Part shown: positions 38,101-50,098 of the stretch, in pieces
Layout of the letters: every line of letters begins with the position of its first letter
Numbering within the stretch: position 1 is the stretch's first letter
The notes under the pieces: generated by a model
The model's database searches: none
Told to the model about the DNA's origin: nothing
The model's input: only the letters and a program-made list of their open reading frames with translations
DNA from: Syngnathus acus
Taxonomy: Eukaryota > Chordata > Actinopteri > Syngnathiformes > Syngnathidae
Direction of reading: 5' to 3'
Assembly: GCF_901709675.1 (NCBI RefSeq)
Contig: NC_051092.1
Location: forward strand, 1,556,491-1,620,490
Length of the DNA stretch: 64,000 nt
Program-made: the position numbers and the translations under genes

Positions 38101-39791
38101 AATGGAAAGCTAGCCAGTACACAGATGTTTTAATTTAGGCCTTTAGTTGCGTGATTTAAGCGCCAGTGCCAGTTTGTCCGACCACTTGTCATGGTCCAAA
38201 GAAGGAAGGGTGAGAAAAACAAAGCAAAACTGTCCTGGTGACAGGTGCCAGTGCAAGTTTATTAAGAAAGAGGACTCATTAGTATTGAACGTAGCGCTCT
38301 TTTTTTTCTAAAGATTTCGCCTGCCAAATTGTGCTTTTGGAAGCCGCTAAGAGCCATTCAAGATGCGCACCACAACAAAATGCTAATGGCAAACACAAAG
38401 CGGTGCGCTGACAGGATTTCGATAAGGGGATTGTTAACAGTCAGTCCGTGTGTGTGTGTGTGTCTGAGGGAGCGAGGGAAGTAAGGATGGCTGCCCGAGT
38501 GCTCTAATCCTCATTGCCTATCTGTACACGGAGACGAAAGCAGACCCCCGGAAGGTTTGCTAGCTTGCATGTGCTTGACCACATCTCAGCCGCTTTGATG
38601 AGAAGCGGCGGCCGGTTGGCAAGGTGAACAAGCGGCTCGACTCGGGTTGAAACATTGATAAAGTTGCCAGCGTGGCGGCCCGGAGACAGGGGTCCGCTTC
38701 TGATCTAAGCGTGGAACCCCCTTCCTGAGATGGACCCCAGCTGTTGTTTAACTAAGGTGACACAGCAAGGTCCACCTCGACATGTTTGGGTTGGAGAGCG
38801 GCCGGTCGGTCCAGTCCGTCTGCACGGCCGCAACAGAGGCTGACATCGGAAAGCTAGCTTTTCCGACTTCGGCTCGTGGATAATGTTAGAATAACACAAA
38901 TGTTAAAACACTGACGGTAACTTGGAAATAGCGTCGATCATTACAGGATGTTTTTTTCCCCCCTAAGACCAGTTTATTCTGTCAGTTTCTTTTTTTTCCC
39001 CCCTTCCAGATGCATCCGTCAGGATCCGACCTGGTGATTGATTATAAAACAGTTTCTGGGATTCGTGAGTCATGTGTTTCTGTCATGGAATAATGAATGC
39101 GCTCTTCCCCCCCCCCCCCCTCCATTATTATAATCATCTTTTTAGAGAGCAAAGCTAAAACCGTAAAGTAACAAACCATCAGATCTTAAAACCATGTGAT
39201 GGATGGACATACGTCAATAAACAAGAATGTTCAGAATTGTGTTCGTTAGTTTTAAGTCCCATTAAAGGGATTTGGGTAGTAAAAAAAAAGATTTACCTTT
39301 GCAAAATAGATTCCAAATCAACAAATACAGGACATTAATAAAGAGCTTTAATATATTTGGACAATTGTAAAAAATTAAAATAATGCTATAAAACGATTTG
39401 AAGTTCTTGATGCCTCGACTTTCGGCTTTTTTCAAAAATTCTCATTCAAAATGTTTCCTGTCAAATTCATTCAAATCCATTATGGCAGCATATTAAGGGC
39501 AAAAACACAGAAGCAATTCTTTCTCACGCAATCAGCGCGCCACATTTAGCCCAGCTCCCGACAAATACAAAAGTCTGCTACCTTTGCTAAAAGTGCGCCG
39601 CACGACAATCACGGCGGCGCAGACAAAAAGTTAGGCTGCATTAATTGGCGCGCCTCGTATCCACAGGCAATCTGCGGCAAGACACCAATTACACAGAGTT
39701 TTAAAGTGTCTAATTGAGGCCCTTCAGTCTGAATATGTTATTGCTTGCCAGCTCTGATTCAAGGATGAAGACAACACGCTCCAACTGCAGC

Positions 39792-39818
39792 CTGCTGCTG
39801 CTGCTGCTGCTGCTGCTG
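39792..39818. repeat. (CTG)9 trinucleotide repeat
   Basis: Nine CTG units. In the plus-strand frame from the ATG at 39765 they code a leucine run that imitates a signal peptide. The surrounding frame has no other coding support. Confidence 0.93.
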
Positions 39819-42417
39819 CTTACTCTTCAAGGGATATGTGATGTTAAGAGGATGGATGCTCAGCCTTTTTTGCTTCGCCGTCCTTCCACTGAACCGGCGT
39901 GCCTTGGGGTGATCATCCTTATTTTGTTGCATTGGCTTATTACAATGCCAGTAGTCATTTTTTTTTTTTTTTGCATTTAACCACGGGGGCCTTTGCCTTG
40001 TGATGTGAGAACGAGACGCTCCACAGGGGGTGTATCACACAGTGGCCTCTAACATATTCCCCCAAAAAAAGCATTCTTGGAAAAAAAATGAAGTATTGAA
40101 ATGATTGTTCTCATTTTATCTGCCCATAATATGCAATAATAAATAAATAAAATAATATAGAATGGAAAGTGTGACACAGACCTATGTTCGGGTCACAGTG
40201 ATGTTCGTGAGCAGGAAAAAAAATAAATTAAAAAAATGAAAAATACAGCCACCATACTCTCATTAGGAAGCCCATGTTGGAGGACATAAATAATGCAACG
40301 CACTTAGAACAGTGGCCAGCGTCTTTGCACCCACCAGTGTTTTTGATCTCGTCAAGTTTAGCTCACTTTTCCTGCTATTTTTTTCGGAGACGTTTAACTA
40401 AGCAAGTTCCGGCAAATGCACATGTGGGGGGGGTTGTCACGGGGCAGTCGCTGGCATTTGATGGGGATAAATATGGGATCGTTTGAAGAGGAACCCAAAA
40501 GACTCACGCCGCTGTAACTCTTGAACTGGGGAAGAGCGGCTAATGAGAACCCGACCCCCCCCTTTCCATCTTTGGCATCATAAACATTTTTCCAACCTCC
40601 CCATGGAAAAGCATTCTGAGAATTCTCACTTCATTTTCTTGTACTAAACTTCATCTCATTACTAGAAAGAGTCCAAAGCATCAGTGAGTTCTTTAAAGTT
40701 CTGGTGAGGGTGGGAATATTCGAAGAAATATAAAATGAACCCCAAATAAGGCATTTTAACGTATAAAATGAGCTGCTGCAAAGAGATAACACACAACAAG
40801 TGCAACTTTTACAGAGGAATTGATTTTGATTCGAGCCACCGCAACACCTAGCAAAGCCGCTAAGTGCCGCTAACTCAAAAACAATATAAAATGGAGGCTG
40901 GGGGGGGTTACTACAGTTCTTGAGAGTTTATTTGAAGTTCGGGAGTTATTCAAATGGATGCCCTCAATACATGTAATAAATGTTTTTCACTCAGTGGAGA
41001 CATTTCAGTCTCTTCATTCAAAGTAATTAGTCAATAGAAACATTCTGTGCTTTTAAATTGGAATTCATGTAATATATGCATGCTGGTATGATTCATTTTA
41101 TGAAATAATTTAATCATCAGAATTCCTATAGGTTTGTTTTGATAGTTGTTTACTGTCCGACCCTCGGGGTGTATACTTCAACTTTTTTCGGATTTGGTGA
41201 AAGGGAAATGCGCTTGGCCGAGGTATAAAATCCAGCATGTTAATGGAAAATATTCTTATGACAAAAAGAAAAATGCACTGGTTTAAAAAAAATGTGAGAT
41301 GCTATGCTTTCCAAATTAATTGATTAATCGACAACAAAACGATGATCAAATTAACTGCCATTTTCCAAATGACTTCAGGCTCTCAAAATTAATAAAAATA
41401 AATAAATAATAATAATACTTAAGTATGAAGTTATTCATTTATTTCTTTATTTTTTGCTTTACTGAAGGTCAGACCAGCACACTTGCAGTGTGGCATGGCG
41501 TCCCCTTAACTCATTTCGATTTAATTTCCACATCCGATATCACCAATCATGCTCCCTGTAAGCGGGATAAGCTCGGCACTGGCCAAAGTTAAAAATAATA
41601 AGTCTTTGGTGAGACCATGGGTTGTTCTCCCGAGTCACTCACTGCGATAGCTGACTGTTCTACCCACAGAGGAGTACAAAGAGAAAGGAGGTGCGCACTT
41701 AAAGAAAGGTCACAAAAAAAGGTGACAAACAATAATGAACTCATTGAGACATTGGCTTCCTTCTTTCTTTTCAATCTATTTATTTATTTATTTCCCCCCA
41801 AACCCCGTTAAAAATTACGACGGGAGCTTAGAGTTAATTTAACGATGCTTATCCGAGCACACGCCCATCGGATGACAAGCCGCATCATCGGCAAGAAAGA
41901 TAAGAGCATCTTCAAGCACACTGGGGAGATCTTATCAAGTGGAGATGATGAGGAAAGTTCATCAAAAATGCCAAGTACTCATCCAAGAAACTCAATTACA
42001 GTAAACAAAAAAAAAAAAAAAAAATAGTGCTTAATTTGTTGCCAGCAGATAATCAAACGGGATTGAGCTGATAAAAGTGATTTGGGAAAAAAAAGAAAAA
42101 AATCAAATGTATTGTGGCAGTGAGAAGAAGCCAAGTTGACTAAGTCCTCCCTAAAGCAACACATCAGGATACTCTCATCCTGGCCCTTTTCAAAGACATG
42201 AAGGTAAAAAATAAATAAATAAATAAAACTCAAAAAAATGATATATAAATTAGAAATAAAAGTTAGCGGCTACAAAAATGATATACATGACAACGGCATT
42301 TCATCATGTGTTGTACTAGCTCCCAGACACTCAGCTCAGGACCCAGAGGAGCTTCTGTATCTCCATGATAAACTCATCTGGCATGATTTATTAACTAGTG
42401 AATCACTCTTTGCTCCC

Positions 42418-42456
42418 GCACACACACACACACACTGCCTGTGTGTGTGTGTGTGC
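42418..42456. repeat. CA/GT microsatellite hairpin
   Basis: A (CA)n run is followed after seven bases by a (GT)n run, so 42418-42433 and 42441-42456 are exact 16-base reverse complements. The single strand can form a long hairpin. Confidence 0.9.
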
Positions 42457-43134
42457 ACTGCTCCGCAACTTCTCGGGAACAGTAAGCCTTTCCACAGGGA
42501 CAGTCAAAGTCATTAGCACCTCCAAACTTCCTCCATGCTAATTTTTGCTTTGATATACTTGCTAGCTCATTTAAAGCTGACTTCACAGTGCTGATGCTTC
42601 AAACTTTCACCACCCATTACAACTTCTTTGCAAAAAAAAAAAAAAAAAAAGTCATGACAAATTGCGCAAACCCTTAACGCGTTTTAACTCAAATTAATAT
42701 TTTAGGCTTTTTTTTTTTTTTAAATCATGACTGGCTCCACTTTGAACTCATCCATCATGCTGTTATCTTGGTTGACCTTGAGGAGGTTCAAACTCAGGCA
42801 GCTGCCTTTTTTTGTGGCGCGCTGATGCCGGTCTCAAGCGGCCTCCTCGCCGTTCGCTCCGCTGGCACTGGACCGCACAAAGAATGCTGGCATGGCTTCC
42901 TCCTGCGAGCCTCCATCTGCCACAACTCCGACCGAGGGGCTACTTTTTATTTTAGGCCATCTATTCACATTGCTCATTCAGACCCCTCCCCTCCCGGTGG
43001 ATCCGTCCGTCGCCCACGTCCCATTTAGCCCTCACGTCCACTCTTCAAAAAGGCAAACTTGGGGTCCCGAGGCGACGCGAGGCCGCGCTCCATGAAGTGG
43101 ACTGGAAACATCCGTGTCCTTTTTCCAAACTTGA

Positions 43135-43162
43135 CTATCCTTCACTGTCAGGTGAAGGATAG
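43135..43162. repeat. Perfect 11-bp stem hairpin
   Basis: CTATCCTTCAC and GTGAAGGATAG are exact reverse complements around the six-base loop TGTCAG. It is not followed by a T run and sits in a GC-richer tract, so no terminator or known RNA role is implied. Confidence 0.8.
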
Positions 43163-45382
43163 CCGCGTTGTGCTCGACTGGCCAGAGGAGCAGCTTTGCT
43201 CCTCACTTACGCAGCACTTTGAAGAAAAAAAAAAAAAAAGATGTCGGATGTCTGAGAGACATTTTTTTTTAATTAAGAATTCAAGACTGCTTCATGTTTG
43301 AATGATAAATAGTAACGCTCTGCCATCAGCTATTTGCTATCAATGTTTCCCGCAGCTATTTAGCGAGGAAGTTTCCGTGACTTGAAAACAACATGCAGAG
43401 TTCACGACCGTACCGTTTGTTCTTGTATAAATCATGTTCAACTTCCCGATGACTACACAAGTCATCCGTGTCACGACATCGTTTGTCTAACACGGGTTTG
43501 AAAAAGATAGAGACATACTATCCACGTTACTTTCTTACATTTCATCATTGCGGCTTTTTCTTGGCTCGGCCCGAGCGCGGAGGAGTTATGTAGTGAATGA
43601 TTCCCGAGGCGATAATCTGGAAATGTCTGTAAAAAGTATTGGTCTCCCGCTCCATTGCATCTCAATAGATGAAAAGTCCACCTGGCAAAAAAGGAGCGAG
43701 GCTACTTTGGGGTTTTTTTTTTTTTTTCTCTGGAGGGTGGGCGGGCGTCTCATCAAGCACAGGTTAGTGGTTTAACCTCTGGCTCCCCGGAGAGCACTCA
43801 ACTAAACCCCCTTACTGCTCATAGTTGGCACCGAAATAAATCTACGGCGTAATTGCTTTGACTTTTACAGCCAAATGTCCCTTTTAAGACAAAATGTCCA
43901 CATTTTTAGCCGCTGTTTGTTGACGTACGCTTAAAATATGGTCTTGGTATAAAATATAAATGTTGATGCATTTTTTGGGGGGGGGTTTGGAGATTGCGAA
44001 AAAGCTGCCCGTTGGTTGAAGTTAAAAAAAAAAGACCAGTTTTGGCGACTTTCGATTGTTTTACGATTACTCCCTGGAGTGCGCATACATCACGGGTAGC
44101 TCGGAATTGAAAGGAATGGAGATTAATAAATCATAAGCCAAACTGGGCTTTCTTCGGCAGTCACCTTTTTTGTTGTAGCTAACGCCCCGATTCCCAGCGG
44201 GGCCCGGGTACGGGGAGGCATGTAAGAGAGAACGGCGACAAACGGGTGTCGCAAACCTCGCCGGGGCCCCGCGGCTCCTCGCGAAGCCTCGCCGACTCTG
44301 TCCTATCAAAGCGGGTTGGGGGACCTCGCCGCGGTTCCTCGCTAGTCCCACGCCGTGCACACTAAACGGCCGCTGGGAAAAACACTCCAGGTGCTCATTG
44401 ACTTGCATGAGAGCCGCCTTTGGTTTCTCACGCCGGCGCATAAGAAAGACCGATGAGCCGCTATTGATCTATTGTAGTAAATTATTTTTCTCATGCACAA
44501 AGACGAGCACGCAATAAGCAAGGCCTAACCTCGGCCATTATCCTCATCGATCGGAACTATTGTCAGGCTGGAAAATAACAGCGGGGTGAGGGGTTTCCAA
44601 TGCGCTTGTTGACAATAGCGGCCTGCTAGCCCCCCCCCCTCGAGTGCCGTTAGCCACCTAGCGTAAGTGAGACCCGGTTTGCTTTCAAGGACACTTGGCA
44701 TCCCAAGGTACTTGTTGAAGAGAAGGAATATTATTAACCCCAGTGGCACGCACTTCCATTTCTTGATATTTGGCGGGCAGAAGCGTCAAAGCATTACATT
44801 AGCACATTTCTTTGAATGGCCCAACCTAATTTGACTTTGGGAAAATTGCTCCACGTAAGGTCAAAACAATGCCACAACAATGGCGGAAATAGGTCATTGT
44901 AAAAATAACTAGACGGGGGAAGAAAACTTCAACGATACGCGCTGTTCTTTTTTTTTTTTTTCTCCAAAGACCAACAGAAGCCAAAGTGCTATGACCGGAA
45001 ACTTGTCAGAGTATAAAAAAGGTAACTTCTTGAGATGAAATTAGCTAGAAAAGTTGATGGGAGATATTTTGGAAGGTGGAGTTGAAATCATCTTTTACAA
45101 TTTTTACTCTTGAGGATTCTGAAGTCAAGTTTGTGGTTAGCATGAAAGCAAATGTTAAGGTAAAGTCACCAAGTACTTACTATATTCCAGTTACTGTACT
45201 TCATTTAGATAATTTAGCAGAAGATTGGGACCAGAAGAAAGGTCACACAATGACCAAATGGACGGAAATCCTCAGGGAAATATAACCGGCTACGACAATG
45301 TCCGCCGTAATATGCCCTTTAAACTTTGAAAGATGTTTTTGAACAAGTGGGCCTGAGGGGGTGCTCAAATAAAGGTGAAATG
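43163..45382. other. Noncoding stretch with a CpG-rich patch
   Basis: It holds poly-A at 43224-43238, T runs near 43715-43727 and 44948-44961, and a G run at 43977-43986. The CpG-rich patch is listed separately. No exon is supported. Confidence 0.5.
44180..44420. promoter_or_regulatory. CpG-rich patch of unknown role
   Basis: About 240 bases are clearly richer in G+C and CpG than the surroundings, with many CTCGC/CCTCG words. The minus-strand frame at 44067-44441 (124 codons, Arg/Pro/Ser-rich) spans it, but has no domain and is probably a result of base composition. An internal or alternative promoter is possible. Confidence 0.3.
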
Positions 45383-45403
45383 TTTCTCCACACTGTGGAG
45401 AAA
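45383..45403. repeat. 21-base perfect inverted repeat
   Basis: TTTCTCCACA and TGTGGAGAAA flank a single C. The words AAATG and ATGTTC outside it are not complementary, so the palindrome is limited to these bases. Confidence 0.75.
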
Positions 45404-45565
45404 TGTTCTTCACACAGGATATAATGGGCTCACATTTGAGCAGAAATTACAATTGAATGAATTAAGAATATTTTTGGGCCATTTCCTGAAAGTGGAACTA
45501 AACGCAAAATCAACTTCTTGATGTGAAAGAGAGCCGCAAAAAATTTTTTTGGTGCATCAAACTCA

Positions 45566-45685
45566 TAGTATAGCGCCATCTACTGCTGAGGAGGACTTGG
45601 TCAATGTCAGATGTATCTGTGGCTGTTCTCGGCCGCCTCTACAAGTACCGAAAAATGAGGCTGGTACCGATACGATACTTTGTTT
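45566..45685. mobile_element. Dispersed repeat relic, family of the 58.9-kb copy
   Basis: TATAGCGCCATCTACTGCTG then AGGAGGACTT matches CATAGCGCCCACTAATGGCG then AGGTGGACTT at 59074. Farther on, GGCCGCCTCTACAAGTACCG and GAGGCTGGTACCGATAC match the GCAGCCTCCACGAGG and CAGCCTGATACCTGGTA segments at about 59149-59208. The shared GATACCGATAC-type words suggest a teleost DNA-transposon derivative. Ends are not defined here. Confidence 0.6.
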
Positions 45686-48600
45686 TCTTAGTAAATAAGA
45701 CGATATTTTAAACACATTTAAAATTTTCGGAAAAGTCATCACTGTTTTGAAGGTGTAAATATTAATGAACGACCCAAACGTCGAAAATGGATTCCAGTTT
45801 GACTGCTTGGAATTACGTCACACGTTCTGGATGTATTTATAATGACATAAGTAAAACGTGGTATTTATCTATACATACATTGCGTCTTTTGCGCTGCGAG
45901 AAAAAAACGGAAATACAAGAGCATGAATAAACGTGGGCTTAACAGTAAATCAAAACATTTGGACACTAGGAAATAAAACTCTATCCACATTGATTTTTCT
46001 CCATTGACACTCAAAACAGATAAGCAATGCTTTTCTCATCAAAGCGACTCAAAGCTGAAACACATGTGGCGTTTTCCAGCTTCCAGAGTGGAATAACTAA
46101 TAGAGAGAGAAGTGCTGCTGAAAGCAGAGACGAGCGAGCAGGTGGGCTTTTTTTACTCTTGTCTTGTCACTATAGGACATGGCACGATGACAAAATTCTG
46201 TCTTCCAACCTATATGACACAAGACTCTGAAGCTCCCCTATAATTAACCCTGGCTGCACTCCAGAACAGGTAGTGGAGGAGAGCCGGAGCAGTGACTGCC
46301 AGCTTGTCTGGCACTCGCCATCCATCCAACCCCCCAAAACCTGGAGATGATCCTACACGGGAGACACTTTGACACTCTCCACCGCATACACGGAGGACTT
46401 AGGCAATCCGCCGCCAATAAACCCATCTGTGGAACTCATTATTGGATCGCCGCTAAACACTCAAGCATGAGCATGCACAATGAAACTAAGCGATGGCGAT
46501 ATTCTGAAATGCTGATACTGGCTCGTTTGACTTTTTTTTGCCTTTTATTCCAAATCAACTGGCAAAGCGAAATATTGTACAGCACTAAAAACATTTTTTT
46601 TGTTAGCATGACAGCTAACTATAGCCCCTGAATCACTCCCACGGTATTGGGATGAGCGATAACTTTCCAGGTACTATCATCTCAGTCATTGTTGGCTAAA
46701 GAGAATCCTTAAGCCTCTGGGTTGTTTGCAGTTTGACCAGGTGCTTGGCACATGCAAACTACGCTTTGGTCTGCCAAGAAGTGTTGGCTAGCGCACAAGA
46801 CTGCATACATCTTCTCTTGCACTCTGCTCACAAAATGTGCTTGTCAACAAGGCGCATTCCCCGTTCGAATACAAAACTGTGGATGTCAAGGATATCTCAT
46901 GTAGCGTGTCACCGGTACTTGCGAAGATAAATCTATATTTGTTCGTGCAACTGTATAGATAAAAAAAAAACGAAACCAGGAAGCCCGATGTTGTGTTTAT
47001 TTTTAAGGTTGCCCCTGGATGTGTTTGAACTTCCTTACAAGAAGACGCATTAATTAATATTTCAATGCAAATTAAAAGTTGGAGAAGAGCCGAGCTTTTT
47101 TTTTTTATGCCTCTCCGAGTTTTGTTGATTCCGGGCGAATGTAGTTTTGACGACTCTTCGAAATGTTTGAGTCTCGAATGTCAAGCACCAATGCTAACGA
47201 TGATCTTTTGTGCTGATCTGGCGATATTTCACTTTATCTTCTTCTGCTTGTCATTGCGCCCCCCCCATGGCCCCCTCAGTGAAAAAAAAACCTAGCTCCG
47301 CCAGTGGCTTCAAACCAATTGTTATTGAAGAGATTAAACCACTACATATGCAAAACGAGAAAAAAATAATATCAATGTGTACGTGGCTTGTTTGGTGATT
47401 ATTAACTGTGAAAAATTGACTTAATGCTTTGTGTGCACAAAATCAGTATGTTGACTAGCATCAGGAGTTTCATCTAATCTAATTCCCCTTATTTAGAATG
47501 TACTTTTTAAATGAAGTGCAAATTGCTTTTTTTTTTTTCTGTTCCCAATTTGTGCAATAGCTGACTAAACCTGAGTTGCTGTTAAAGGTCAAATAATATC
47601 GAAATGTACAAAAGAGTAGAACCGGGTGGCCATGTGCGAATCAGCTGGGCACAAAATATCCTTCTGTTGCTTCTGTCACCTCTTGGTACCTTCACGCTTT
47701 GTGCATATATCAGGGAGAGGAGGGGGGCGGGGGGAGCAGGGGCAGAGGAGCCGGGATAAATTAGCCAAACCACTTAGGTGATTTCTACTAAAATTAGCAG
47801 TGCTGCCTGTGGGCTCCATCAATTCTGAACTTGCTCAAACTCTGACAAGCACGGGGGAACTTTTTCCCCCCGGCCCAACAATCTAGGAGCCCCGTCTGTC
47901 TGCTTCGCTCCCCTTCTTCCTTGCGCCGTATCCGCCCGCTGCTCTTGCTTTCAATTAGAGCTCTACACTACTCTACATGATCAGTACATGCCAAGGAATT
48001 ATATTCCTTTCATTCCACGTAAAATAGTAGCTGTAAAAAGAAAAGCTTTGCAATTCTTTTTTTACACGCCATTCATTCCAAATGTTGCCCTTTAAAGAAT
48101 GCAGCAAAAATAGCAAATGCCCTATATAATGTTGCTGACATACTGTTTGTGAAACATTTATTTACACTCCGGGCTTTGGGCTTCCCCACTTGGCTGACTC
48201 GTCAGTCGACCTCAACTGACAGGTGGCCACCCTCAAGTTAGATGTTAGCAGAGCATGTTGCTTTGGGTGGCCGCAAACCGACTCTTCCTGTGCAATATCA
48301 TGACTTCAGCATTTTACGATTGAAGGTTTGGAAATAGAAGTGGAGAAGAAAGTGTGTAAACATTATTTTTGAAGAGAAATCTTAAATAAAATAAATTTAA
48401 AAAAGCATAAACATGAGATAGATGATCAAGTCAGCAGCAGAGCAGGCAGATGGAAATGTTTTATAAGAGGAAATGACCAAGCATGCAAGCACACAAATTG
48501 ACCCATTTCTTGAATCACTTAATGAAGACAATATGAGGCCCGCAAATGCAACCACTGTGACTTGCTTACACACACAAACAGAACAATTTGCTGATTTTAT

Positions 48601-49950
48601 TTTATTTATTTATTTATTTATTTTCCTAAAATGGCAAATTTTGAATCATGACTTTGGGAGATTACCTTTCCTTCAACAGACATTTTTCTAATAATTAACA
48701 GGAATAGTCTTCCAATTAAAATGTCAAAACTCATGAGATAAAATTGCCAGTCACAACGCGCCGGTAATGTTTCCTGACAAATACTAAAATGTACACAGCT
48801 GCATTGTTTGTAAATGTGTTTCTTTATTTGTATGATGGGTCAATTCCTGACCAGCTTGAGAGTGGAGTGCATTTGGACCCGACTGAGCCTCTGTTTGATG
48901 ACAGTGTGGAGCTTAGAGAATCTTAGACAAAGAGGTCAGATCAAATTAAAACCATTTGATCACGCCGCTGCACAACAACTCAGCCAGCTGTTTTTTTTTT
49001 TTCTTCCCCCCACCTCGCTCGCTATTACGCAACTATGAACATCTGTTACTTCACCGGCGACATGATGTGCAGCCTAACAAAACATTTAAAGCAGATTTTT
49101 TTTTTTTTTGGAAGTAGAATCCAATCTCGGAAGCATCGACGTTGTTCAAATGGATGATCTCCCAAGTGGTTCAATAAAAAAAAAGTGAATTAATTTGGGT
49201 GTCGAGAATTGTCCAAATGTATGCAGTGTTCTCTTTTGGGAAGGTCTAGCCGGGACATTTTTCAGGGAATTGGAGCTCATTCTTTATTGGGCTCCTGCGC
49301 CGCCATTGTTTTTAATTGACAAGGTGCTCCATATCAAATTCACCATTTTGCCCTATGGCCTACTTTCCAGTTAGGGGAAGCGGAAAGTTTTTTAAAAGGA
49401 GATTTTCAAGGGCAGGTCCAACTTGTGAAGAGACTGAAGAGTGTGGCGAGGATTAAAAAAATTGCTCCTGCTGGGATGAACGGAGCAAGCGGCAGAGGTT
49501 AAGGGCGCCAATCATCGGGTCAATCAAGAAAGTAAAAGCTTTAATATTGTTGGGCCTTTTTGGCTACAATATGTTATTAAAATGAAGAAAATGGTGACTA
49601 CCTGCAGTCAAGCAGCTAAAGAATGTTCGATCAAATTTTTCTACTCTCATTAAAATATTTTTATAAAACAGATCATATATACTCTCAAATTTATTTGGGA
49701 TAAATATGCAGTAGACCCCAAAGACTAAAAATAGAATATGAGAATCGGGGCTGAGTCGTTGCTAGAGTCATGGCAGTTGGTTGTTTGTTTTGAAATGCAC
49801 AAGGAATATAAACCCAGTTGGGTTCTGAGGTCAGCAAACTCATGGAACCCAGAGTTGAAAGCAAAACATGCTGCGTCAGCATTTAGCTGTTATGCTGCAT
49901 GCAAATGACAAAAGCAGTTTTCTTCTAGACTCCATTTTCCCCCAAATCAT
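45686..49950. other. Noncoding stretch, including a candidate regulatory block
   Basis: No exon is supported. It holds T runs near 47097 and 47528, (TTTA)n near 48600-48621 and a T run at 49097-49110. The block at about 49210-49360 is repeat-free, with CGCCATTGTTTTTAATTGAC, and could be regulatory. Confidence 0.45.
47225..47312 (-). mobile_element. Possible end of a dispersed repeat
   Basis: Read on the minus strand the segment gives CACTGGCGGAGCTAGGTTTT, then a T run, then GAGGGGGCCATGGGGGGGGC and GCAATGACAAGC. This resembles the terminus of a repeat often seen in fish genomes. I cannot find the other end or a target duplication. Confidence 0.35.
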
Positions 49951-49959
49951 TTTCTTTAC

Positions 49960-50098
49960 TTTGCTTTGAAAGGTCTTAAATTATTTTTTTGAAATGGCTT
50001 AAATTGTTTTGCCTTTCAATATGTTGTTTTGTAGCTACTTGAAGCACATTATCTTGTGTATGAAATGTACAAGATAAATAAAGCTGCCTTGCCTTGAG
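49960..50098 (+). mobile_element. 3' end of a degraded retroposon
   Basis: The tail reads TGTATGAAATGTACAAGATA then AATAAAGCTGCCTTGCCTTG. A GAAATGT...ATAAATAAA stretch followed by a short repeated tail (here CCTTG) is typical of LINE/SINE 3' ends in teleosts. The body upstream is too diverged to classify. Confidence 0.5.

Larger units (their letters stand above)
38101..43134. other. Noncoding stretch
   Basis: No exon is firmly supported. It holds a C run near 39107-39120, many A/T runs, (AAAT)n near 40140 and 42210, and poly-A at 42008-42024 and 42632-42650. A relic of GATTAATCGA-type repeat is at about 41320-41350. Confidence 0.5.

Noticed and set aside
39714-39980. A frame with a signal-peptide-like leucine run
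   Set aside because: The leucines come from a (CTG)9 repeat, and the downstream frame has no coding character.
44067-44441. A 124-codon minus-strand frame
   Set aside because: Base composition of a CpG-rich patch explains the lack of stops. There is no domain, and no convincing splice pairing was seen.
46840-46880. GTTCGAAT box suggesting a tRNA gene
   Set aside because: No matching acceptor, D-arm or anticodon stem could be folded around it.
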